Source: Carboxylicivirga caseinilyticus (GTDB lineage Bacteria > Bacteroidota > Bacteroidia > Bacteroidales > Marinilabiliaceae). Taken from it: a DNA stretch of 64,000 nucleotides. The translations under genes and the position numbers were made by a program. The stretch lies in assembly GCA_025499705.1 (NCBI GenBank), contig JAFMVE010000001.1, positions 236,388-300,387 on the forward strand, in the 5' to 3' direction. The notes beneath the pieces are model-generated. The model had not been told where the DNA came from, ran no database searches, and saw only the letters and a program-made list of their open reading frames with translations. Numbering within the stretch: the stretch's first letter is position 1; each line of letters opens with the position of its first letter. Shown here one piece after another: positions 44,417 to 51,436 of this stretch.

Positions 44417-46235
44417 GTATAAAATCTCCTTCCAACATTTTTTTCTCGTAAAACTTATGACGCAAAGGAATTTCTCCTGCAATATACTTCTCCATTAGCA
44501 AAGTTGCCATGGGTGCAGCCCAGGTACTTCCAAATCCCGCATTTTCAACAATTACACTGATAGCTATCTTTGGATTATCCTTTGGAGCAAATGCTATAAA
44601 TACGGAGTGGTCTTCACCAAAAGGATTTTGAACAGTTCCGGTTTTTCCACACATCGGTATGGTATCATTATAATAATACCGGGCTGTTCCAATCTCACCA
44701 CTAAAAACTCTCGACATTCCTTCAATAACTGAGGTGAGATTTTGAGATTCTATTGTGGTGTTAATACGATCGGTATAATTTTGAGCCAATGACTGGTTTT
44801 CGATTGCTTTTACAACGTGGGGGCTATAATAATACCCCCTGTTGGCGAATACTGCTGCCTCGTTTGCCATTTGCAAAGGAGTAACCAAGAGTTCACCTTG
44901 TCCGATACCTAATGAACGAACAGTAAGCGCAATCCATCTGCCATTGTATAATTTATCGTAGAAATCAGCAGATGGAACACTTCCGGTTATTTCATAAGGA
45001 AGATCAATGCCCAGTTTTTCGCCAAAGCCAAAACTGCGAACATGATTATACCAGGCAACATAACCATCGTGTGTTTTAACACCCGGCCGTTCAAGTGTTT
45101 GCTTAAAAGCCTGATAGAAAAATGGGTTACACGATGTTTCAATAGCTCCAACCGTTTCGATAGGAGAACGGTGATGGTGAGTACAGCGGATAGGTGTTGC
45201 CGACGGTCCGGCACATTCAAATCGGGTATAATCGTTAATAGCTCCTTCCTGAAAAGCGATGGCTGCATTTACCAGTTTAAAGGATGATCCTGGCGAGTAG
45301 GTACCCTGCAAAGCACGGTTATTTAAAGGCTTCAGAGAGTCAGATGCCAGTTTGGTAAAACCCTCACCACGACTACGGCCAACCAATAGAGAAGGATCGT
45401 AACCAGGAGCCGAAACAAAAGTTAATATTTCACCGGAAGAAGGCTCAATGGCAACAATACTGCCAATTTTATTTTGCATTAATTTTTCAGCATATTCCTG
45501 TAATTCAATATCCAGTGATAAAGTGAGGTTTTGGCCTGCAATGGCAGCAGTATCATATCGGCCTTCTCTGAAAGAGCCTTTTGAACGTCCGTGAACATCC
45601 ACCATTACATAGTTTACACCTTTGGTTCCTCTTAATTCTTTTTCGTAGGTTAATTCAATTCCGCTAATTCCAACATAGTCACCTTTTTCGTAGTAGGTAT
45701 CCTGATCCAGTTGATTCTGGTTTACTTCACCCAGGTATCCCAATACATGGGCTGCTAAAGGATATTCGTACTTTCGAACCGAACGGCCCTGAACAAAGAA
45801 TCCTTTGAATTTGTATAATTTCTCCTGAAAGCGACCGAATTTCTCTGCTGAGAGCTGTTTGTAAAAAACAGATGGTTTATAACTTGAAATCTTTCTGGTG
45901 CGCATATTTGATCTCATCTCCACAAACATCTCCCGCAGATCTTCTATTGTGATATCCAGCGATTCACAGAAATCGATTGAGTCGAAGGCTGCCAACTCCC
46001 GTGGAACAACCATCACATCGTACACAGCCTGATTAGATACCAGTAATTTACCGTTACGATCATAAATTAACCCCCTGGAAGGATACTGGGTAACCTTTCT
46101 ACGGGTATTACTTTCGGCTGAAAATTTATATGAGGGATCGTATACCTGCAGTACAAATAATTTACCGATATAAAGCAAGCCAATGGCAAGCATGATGGAT
46201 GCTACTACGATTGTTCGATTATTGATTCCTCCCAC
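44406..46235 (-). CDS. mrdA: Penicillin-binding protein 2 (elongasome transpeptidase)
   Basis: 609 aa. N-terminal TM (about 9-27), PBP dimerisation domain, then the transpeptidase domain with SxxK at Ser317 (SPGSSFK) and the KTG box in MCGKTGTVQNPFG. It cross-links side-wall peptidoglycan together with RodA, whose gene overlaps its end by 11 bp. The start is 3 bp after mreD. A full set of catalytic motifs makes the call firm. Confidence 0.96.
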   Translation of the reverse strand: MGGINNRTIVVASIMLAIGLLYIGKLFVLQVYDPSYKFSAESNTRRKVTQYPSRGLIYDRNGKLLVSNQAVYDVMVVPRELAAFDSIDFCESLDITIEDLREMFVEMRSNMRTRKISSYKPSVFYKQLSAEKFGRFQEKLYKFKGFFVQGRSVRKYEYPLAAHVLGYLGEVNQNQLDQDTYYEKGDYVGISGIELTYEKELRGTKGVNYVMVDVHGRSKGSFREGRYDTAAIAGQNLTLSLDIELQEYAEKLMQNKIGSIVAIEPSSGEILTFVSAPGYDPSLLVGRSRGEGFTKLASDSLKPLNNRALQGTYSPGSSFKLVNAAIAFQEGAINDYTRFECAGPSATPIRCTHHHRSPIETVGAIETSCNPFFYQAFKQTLERPGVKTHDGYVAWYNHVRSFGFGEKLGIDLPYEITGSVPSADFYDKLYNGRWIALTVRSLGIGQGELLVTPLQMANEAAVFANRGYYYSPHVVKAIENQSLAQNYTDRINTTIESQNLTSVIEGMSRVFSGEIGTARYYYNDTIPMCGKTGTVQNPFGEDHSVFIAFAPKDNPKIAISVIVENAGFGSTWAAPMATLLMEKYIAGEIPLRHKFYEKKMLEGDFIHAK

Positions 46236-46238
46236 AAC

Positions 46239-46757
46239 TTACCTCCCTCTTGTTTTACCGCGGCCAAATAGCTGCGTAAGAAAGATTAATAGCATGGTAA
46301 AGGTGGTGCTTGCCAGTATTCTCCATAGTGTGGAAAAGAAGTGAGTGATGGAAAATACTTCGATAAAAAACAGGAAAACATGATGAAGAAGTACCAGTAT
46401 TAATGCGTAGCGCAAGAACCATGCAGCACCGTAAAATGCCATGGTTGGGATGGTACCGGGCTGATAATCATCACGTGGAGCAAAGGCTCGGAGAATTGTT
46501 GGTCGGAAAAAAGCCATAAATACAGTTGCGGAAGCATGCATCCCCAGTGTATTACTAAAAATATCAATACTAAAGCCAGATAAAAACGCCAGAACCAGCA
46601 GAAGCCATCCGGGTATTTCAAAAGGCAGCGTGATAATAAACAGAACATACAGGTAGGGATTAACAAATCCGCTGAACTGAATATTGTTTAGCACCAACAC
46701 CTGAATCAGTGTTAGAAAAAAGAAATTGAAGATATATCTTGGTAAATAACTAATCAT
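46239..46757 (-). CDS. mreD: Rod-shape determining protein MreD
   Basis: 172-aa integral membrane protein with five to six TM helices, a structural part of the elongasome linking MreC to PBP2/RodA. Identification rests on size, topology and its fixed place between mreC (8-bp overlap) and mrdA (3-bp gap). Sequence similarity in MreD is low between phyla. Confidence 0.92.
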   Translation of the reverse strand: MISYLPRYIFNFFFLTLIQVLVLNNIQFSGFVNPYLYVLFIITLPFEIPGWLLLVLAFLSGFSIDIFSNTLGMHASATVFMAFFRPTILRAFAPRDDYQPGTIPTMAFYGAAWFLRYALILVLLHHVFLFFIEVFSITHFFSTLWRILASTTFTMLLIFLTQLFGRGKTRGR

Positions 46758-47580
46758 TCTCTGTCTCTTGTTCCAGTTCTACTTGTTCTTTTTTCAAAGG
46801 GTGACCAATCACCTCCACGTACGACAAGTTCTTAAAATCAACCGAAAGTTTTACTTTAATGTCATAAAAACTCTCTCCTTGATTAAGATTTACTTCTTCC
46901 ACATGACCAATTAAAATGTCGCTGGGGAAGATGGATGAATAACCACTGGTTACCACCAAATCGCCCACATTTACATTGGCATGTCGTGGTATCTCTTTCA
47001 AATGTGCAAACTGATAATTGCCTCCGTTCCATTCCAATGCTCCAAAATAACCGGATGATTTCAGTTTAGCTGAAATTTTCAGTCGCGTATTAAGAATGGA
47101 AATAACGGTGGAATAATTATCAGAAATATTTTTAACAATGCCTACCACACCCTTGGATGAGATGACTCCCATTTCAGCTTCCAGACCATGGTTGCGTCCT
47201 TTGTTAAGTGTAAGGTAGTTAAGTCGTTTGTTGGTTGAGTTGTTAATTACTTTGGCAGCACGATAGATGTATTCCTGTTGACTAAGACTATCAAATACCA
47301 AGTTAAAGTAGTCGCGTGATGCTTTAAATGATTCGGGTAAGCGGCTTCGGAGATAAGCATTTTCCTGTGCCAACTCATTATTGATCTGTTTCAGCATCAG
47401 GTATTCGGTACTGTTGCTGTAGCTTTCGTATAATCCACCGGTAACATGATTGGATGATGATAGAAAGACTGATCGTTGATATGAGTTATAATTGAAGACA
47501 AAAAGAAGAGATATCAGTTCTATAAGGATAAAAAGAATGGTAAAATGATTCTTGATGATAAAACGGATAATACTTCTCAT
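46750..47580 (-). CDS. mreC: Rod-shape determining protein MreC
   Basis: 276 aa. Cytoplasmic N-terminus, TM helix (about 13-31), coiled coil (about 60-100), then the periplasmic two-beta-barrel MreC domain containing VISSKGVVGIVKNI and GDLVVTSGYSSIFPSDILIG, the standard MreC signature. It organises PBP2 in the periplasm. Separated from mreB by a 76-bp gap that contains an intrinsic terminator hairpin. Confidence 0.95.
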   Translation of the reverse strand: MRSIIRFIIKNHFTILFILIELISLLFVFNYNSYQRSVFLSSSNHVTGGLYESYSNSTEYLMLKQINNELAQENAYLRSRLPESFKASRDYFNLVFDSLSQQEYIYRAAKVINNSTNKRLNYLTLNKGRNHGLEAEMGVISSKGVVGIVKNISDNYSTVISILNTRLKISAKLKSSGYFGALEWNGGNYQFAHLKEIPRHANVNVGDLVVTSGYSSIFPSDILIGHVEEVNLNQGESFYDIKVKLSVDFKNLSYVEVIGHPLKKEQVELEQETEND

Positions 47581-47602
47581 TACAAGTGGTAGGTGTTTTC
47601 AG

Positions 47603-47642
47603 TAATAAAACAAAACTGCCTTGCCTGATAAGCAAGGCAGTT
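47603..47642 (-). terminator. Intrinsic terminator between mreB and mreC
   Basis: A perfect 11-bp stem (47614-47624 with 47632-47642), 7-nt loop, followed on the minus strand by TTTTGTTTTATT. It lies inside the operon and would reduce transcription of mreCD-mrdA-rodA relative to purH-mreB. Confidence 0.83.
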
Positions 47643-47656
47643 AAGGTGAATTAATT

Positions 47657-48682
47657 TTATTTGATAAGGTATGGTAATACCCTATGACGGTTTTTCAGTG
47701 CAATACCTGTTCCACGAGCTACCGCATGTAACGGATCTTCGGCAATGTGGAAAGGAATATTGATTTTATCCGATAAACGTTTGTCTAAACCTCGAAGAAG
47801 AGCACCACCACCGGCAAGGAAAATACCATTCTTTACGATGTCGCTGTATAGCTCAGGAGGTGTTTGCTCCAATGCTGATAATACAGCTGTTTCGATTTTT
47901 GAAATAGATTTCTCCAGACAGTGCGAAATTTCCTGATAAGATACAGGAACTTCAATAGGTAAAGCTGTCATCTGGTTAGGACCCTGCACAATAAAATCTT
48001 CAGGTGGATTCTCCAGCTCAGGAAGGGCAGAACCAACCTGGATTTTGATTTCTTCTGCAGTACGTTCACCAACCTTAATATTATGCTGACGACGCATATA
48101 TTCCATGATATCGGCTGTTAAATCATCACCTGCAATACGGATCGATTTGTTGGTTACAATACCACCCAACGAGATAACTGCGATCTCGGTAGTACCACCA
48201 CCTATATCAACCACCATGTTTCCTTCAGGAGCTTCAACATCTAAACCAATACCAAGGGCTGCAGCCATCGGCTCATAAATCATGTAAACTTCACGTCCAC
48301 CGGCATGCTCTGATGAGTCGCGAACAGCACGAATTTCAACCTCGGTACTTCCGGATGGGATACAAACAACCATGGTCAGCGAAGGCGTGAATAATCGTGA
48401 TTTATTATTGGTCATCTTAATCATTCCCCTGATCATCTGCTCGGCAGCATTAAAGTCAGCGATAACACCATCTCTCAGCGGTCGGATCGTATAAATGTTA
48501 TCGTGTGTTTTACCGTGCATCTGACGAGCTCTTTCGCCTATAGCTTCCAGTTTGTCTGTCTTGCGATTCAATGCCACAATCGAAGGTTCGTCCACCACAA
48601 TTTTATCACCGCTGATGATAATGGTATTGGCCGTTCCCAGGTCAATGGCTATTTCTTGCGACAAGAATGAAAATAGTCCCAT
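47657..48682 (-). CDS. mreB: Rod-shape determining actin MreB
   Basis: 341-aa bacterial actin that positions the elongasome. Seen: IDLGTANTII (phosphate 1, about 13-22), EPMAAALGIG, VVDIGGGTTEIAVIS (phosphate 2), and LAGGGALLRGLDKRL (adenosine motif). The N-terminus FSFLSQEIAIDLG is typical. 12 bp after purH; the two probably share the promoter upstream of purH. Confidence 0.97.
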   Translation of the reverse strand: MGLFSFLSQEIAIDLGTANTIIISGDKIVVDEPSIVALNRKTDKLEAIGERARQMHGKTHDNIYTIRPLRDGVIADFNAAEQMIRGMIKMTNNKSRLFTPSLTMVVCIPSGSTEVEIRAVRDSSEHAGGREVYMIYEPMAAALGIGLDVEAPEGNMVVDIGGGTTEIAVISLGGIVTNKSIRIAGDDLTADIMEYMRRQHNIKVGERTAEEIKIQVGSALPELENPPEDFIVQGPNQMTALPIEVPVSYQEISHCLEKSISKIETAVLSALEQTPPELYSDIVKNGIFLAGGGALLRGLDKRLSDKINIPFHIAEDPLHAVARGTGIALKNRHRVLPYLIK

Positions 48683-48694
48683 CCAATTAGTTTT

Positions 48695-50284
48695 TTAATG
48701 TTTAAAGTGTCTTTTTCCTGTAAAAATCATGGCCATGTCAAACTCGTTACAAGCTTCGATAACCTCTTCATCGCGAATACTTCCTCCCGGTTCAACAATG
48801 TATTTTACACCGTATTCGTTGGCAGCCTCAATACTGTCACGGAATGGGAAGAATGCATCTGAAATCAGAACAGCTTCTTTAATGTCGATTCCTTCCTTCA
48901 GATTAAAGCGAGGAATAGTCAAATGACGCAAGCTGTCAAGTCGGTTAGGTTGCCCCATACCGGCTCCGGTTAACCAGAATGCACCGTCTTCGTTTTCGGT
49001 TACTAAAGCAATGGCATTACTCTTAAGGTGTTTGCAAGCTGTGATTCCGAATTTAGCCAGATTCATCTTGTTATCGGCAAACTGACGTTTGGTTACAGTC
49101 TCAAATTTCTCGTCAACACCTTCGTCTTCATCCTGAACCAAAATACCTCCACTCACAGAACGGATCAGTTTTTCGCCAGTGATAGCCTCCTTGATAGGAG
49201 TTTCAAGCAAACGAAGATTTTTCTTCTTAGCAAATATTTCTAATGCCTCGTTGGTAAACTCAGGCGCAATGATAATTTCAACAAATCGTTTTGCAAACCA
49301 ATCGGCGATGTTTGCATCAACTGTATCGGTAAAACAAATAATACCACCAAAAGCTGAGATTGGATCACCGGCCCAAGCCAGTTCCAACGACTTCATAATA
49401 TCGTCACTTACAGCTAAACCGCAAGGGTTTAAGTGTTTGATAACTGAAACTGCCGATTTTTTCTCAAGGTGAGTTACCGAATGGTAAGCATCGCTGGCCG
49501 ATTTCCAGGCAGCATCGGCATCCAACATGTTGTTGTATGACAACGCTTTTCCCTGTAAAACTTTGGCATCAGCCAGAGCAGCACCTTGCTTGGTGTTATT
49601 GAATTTATAAACAGTTGCTTTTTGATGTGGATTCTCGCCATAACGAAGTACATCACCATTATTCAGGCTGATGCGCTCCATATCATCCTTGTCTTTGTTA
49701 AAGAAGTTGGAGATGGCAGAATCGTAATGTGAAGAAACTCCGAAAGCTGCTGCAGCAAATTGCATACGCTCTTCCAAAGTAGATTCTCCGTTCTTTTCTT
49801 TCAGGATGGTTAATAAATCAGCGTATTGATCTTTTGACGGAACGATGATTACATCCTTATAGTTTTTGGCAGCACCTCTGATTAATGAGATTCCACCGAT
49901 ATCAATTTTTTCGATAATGTCCTGTAACGGAGCACCTGAAGCAACGGTAGCTTCAAACGGATATAAATCAACAATTACAAGGTCAATTTCAGGAATTTCG
50001 TATTGAGCCAATTGCTCCAAATCACTCTCGTTATCACGACGAGCCAAAATTCCACCAAATACTTTTGGGTGTAATGTTTTTACTCTACCACCTAAAATAG
50101 ATGGGTAACTTGTAAGATCTTCCACTCTTTCGCAAGGAACATCTAAACTTTCGATAAAAGCTTGCGTTCCACCAGTAGAGTAAATGGTTACTCCCTTCTC
50201 GTGTAAAGTCTTAATAATTTCATCCAAACCGTCTTTGTGAAAGACAGATACCAATGCCGATTTGACCTTTTTTAACGTATTCAT
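48695..50284 (-). CDS. purH: Bifunctional AICAR transformylase/IMP cyclohydrolase PurH
   Basis: Last two steps of IMP synthesis. 529 aa. N-terminal IMP cyclohydrolase (MGS-like) domain with STGGTQAFIE and GGRVKTLHPKVFGGIL; C-terminal transformylase with RYGENPHQKA, VIKHLNPCGLAV and TGAGMGQPNRLDS. It is the first gene of the purH-mreBCD-mrdA-rodA block, the normal Bacteroidota order, linking purine supply and cell elongation genes on one transcript. Confidence 0.97.
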   Translation of the reverse strand: MNTLKKVKSALVSVFHKDGLDEIIKTLHEKGVTIYSTGGTQAFIESLDVPCERVEDLTSYPSILGGRVKTLHPKVFGGILARRDNESDLEQLAQYEIPEIDLVIVDLYPFEATVASGAPLQDIIEKIDIGGISLIRGAAKNYKDVIIVPSKDQYADLLTILKEKNGESTLEERMQFAAAAFGVSSHYDSAISNFFNKDKDDMERISLNNGDVLRYGENPHQKATVYKFNNTKQGAALADAKVLQGKALSYNNMLDADAAWKSASDAYHSVTHLEKKSAVSVIKHLNPCGLAVSDDIMKSLELAWAGDPISAFGGIICFTDTVDANIADWFAKRFVEIIIAPEFTNEALEIFAKKKNLRLLETPIKEAITGEKLIRSVSGGILVQDEDEGVDEKFETVTKRQFADNKMNLAKFGITACKHLKSNAIALVTENEDGAFWLTGAGMGQPNRLDSLRHLTIPRFNLKEGIDIKEAVLISDAFFPFRDSIEAANEYGVKYIVEPGGSIRDEEVIEACNEFDMAMIFTGKRHFKH

Positions 50285-50308
50285 TTATATCCAATTAGTT
50301 CTTTAGCG

Positions 50309-50316
50309 CAAAAGTA
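50309..50316 (-). promoter_or_regulatory. Promoter -7 element of the purH-mre operon
   Basis: Minus-strand TACTTTTG followed by C, an exact TAnnTTTG match, 24 bp before the purH ATG. Confidence 0.65.
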
Positions 50317-50612
50317 AGAAAATAAGCCTTTATGGCAAAGGAGCTTTTGGCATTAAAAACGCTTATAATATTACGGATTTTTGCCCGTATAAATATGCGG
50401 CTTACATATTTATTTTTCCGGAAACCATAATTAATGGGTTATTATTTGAAGGTAAGGTTTCTGGTAGAGATTGCTTTTGCATTGAAAAGGGGTAAATAGG
50501 GATTAACAACAAAAGAGCGGATCTTATTTTAACATCTTGCAAATCAAGATCCGATCCTTTGCAGGGTTCGAATTGACTTGATTGATCACACAGAATTTAC
50601 GTACTGTGGTGT

Positions 50613-50632
50613 TACAGGTGTCCCTACGGGAC
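50613..50632 (+). repeat. TACAG-hairpin repeat, copy 1
   Basis: TACAG, three bases, then a palindrome GTCCC-TAC-GGGAC. Same 20-bp design as the copies at 55281 and 55341; stem bases differ between copies but pairing is kept. Confidence 0.6.
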
Positions 50633-50676
50633 ATTTCCATGGATATGGAATAAAAACGAAAAAAAGCTCACCCTAA

Positions 50677-50697
50677 CCCTCTCCAATTTGGAGAGGG
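50677..50697. repeat. CCCTCTCC/GGAGAGGG hairpin
   Basis: Perfect 8-bp stem with a 5-nt loop, preceded by CTCACCCTAA. It looks like a half or variant unit of the REP-like family next to it. Confidence 0.6.
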
Positions 50698-50748
50698 AAT
50701 TATACAGGTCAATTTAGTTTGTGCCATAACCAGAAAGTTAAAAAGATT

Positions 50749-50792
50749 GTCTTCCTCTCCTTCAAGGAGAGGGCAGAGGAGAGGTGTTGAAT
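50749..50792 (+). repeat. 44-bp REP-like palindromic repeat, copy 1
   Basis: Core palindrome CCTCTCCTTCAAGGAGAGG (50754-50772), followed by a second purine-rich block AGAGGAGAGGTGTTGAAT. Nearly identical copies occur at 51281-51322 and 55202-55245, all in the same orientation. This copy ends 43 bp before the DUF559 gene. Confidence 0.8.
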
Positions 50793-50835
50793 ATTGTAAT
50801 TCAAATTCTTAACTTCAATCTGTAAAGATAAGTTT

Positions 50836-51222
50836 ATGTCTCAAGAGAATTTTGATAACTTGTTTTATGGTGCAAATGCTACTGTTAGGCAATATGCTAA
50901 AGATTTACGTTCTCAAATGACTCCTGCTGAAAAAGTCTTATGGTTTGAGCTACGAAGTAGAAAGTTGAAAGGTCTCAAATTTAGGCGACAACATCCAATC
51001 TATTGCTTTATTGCTGATTTCTATTGTCACGAAAACAAATTGGTAATTGAGATAGATGGTGAGATTCATAAATATCAGAAACAATATGATATCAATAGAA
51101 CTGCTGAATTAGAACGTTACGGAATAACAGTTATTCGATTTGAAAATGAAGAAGTATTATTTCATGTTTCAAAGGTACTAAAGAGGATAATTGAGGTTGT
51201 AGAGGAGATTCCCAAATACTAA
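50836..51222 (+). CDS. DUF559 endonuclease-like protein
   Basis: 128 aa, single DUF559 domain, a Vsr/PD-(D/E)xK-like nuclease fold. Seen: RSQMTPAEKVLWFELRSRK (helical N-terminal part), GLKFRRQHPI, then the active-site-like strands FIADFYC and LVIEIDGEIH (Asp, then Glu-x-Asp) and GITVIRFENEEV. No signal peptide. Its natural substrate is unknown. It is flanked on both sides by copies of the same 44-bp palindromic repeat, a context suggesting a link between the nuclease-like protein and repeat spread (inference). Confidence 0.87.
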   Translation: MSQENFDNLFYGANATVRQYAKDLRSQMTPAEKVLWFELRSRKLKGLKFRRQHPIYCFIADFYCHENKLVIEIDGEIHKYQKQYDINRTAELERYGITVIRFENEEVLFHVSKVLKRIIEVVEEIPKY

Positions 51223-51235
51223 CACATCCCAACTT

Positions 51236-51255
51236 TCTCCTAAAGAAGAAGGAGA
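51236..51255. repeat. Small TCTCCT/AGGAGA hairpin after DUF559
   Basis: Six-bp stem (51236-51241 with 51250-51255) with an 8-nt loop, 14 bp after the DUF559 stop. It shares the CTCC/GGAG theme of the REP-like family. Confidence 0.45.
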
Positions 51256-51280
51256 TGTTGTTGGTGATATATATGCTTTA

Positions 51281-51322
51281 TCTTCCTCTCCTTAAGGAGA
51301 GGAAAGAGGAGAGGTATTGATT
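51281..51322 (+). repeat. REP-like palindromic repeat, copy 2
   Basis: Perfect 18-bp palindrome CCTCTCCTTAAGGAGAGG (51285-51302), followed by AAAGAGGAGAGGTATTGATT. Same orientation as the other two copies; 58 bp after the DUF559 stop. Confidence 0.8.
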
Positions 51323-51436
51323 TCTAACTTCACCAAATATTTACTCAGAACTGTCATCTGCTAAATGATGATAATGTATACAAAATGATTTACCGTGTTT
51401 TGCTTATGATAATTTAATTCATAAAATTTGAACACG

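Larger units (their letters stand above)
50285..50835. other. 551-bp intergenic region with several inverted repeats
   Basis: No gene is seen. It holds the purH promoter, an 8-bp inverted repeat CGGATCTT/AAGATCCG (50518-50525 and 50546-50553), one copy of the TACAG-hairpin repeat family (50613-50632), a CCCTCTCC/GGAGAGGG hairpin (50677-50697) and the first 44-bp REP-like repeat (50749-50792). A TTCGAAT sequence near 50567 is not part of a tRNA. Confidence 0.75.

Noticed and set aside
50561..50580. GGTTCGAAT resembling a tRNA T-arm
   Set aside because: The bases on either side (CAGGG and TGACT) do not pair and no acceptor or anticodon arm can be built around it.
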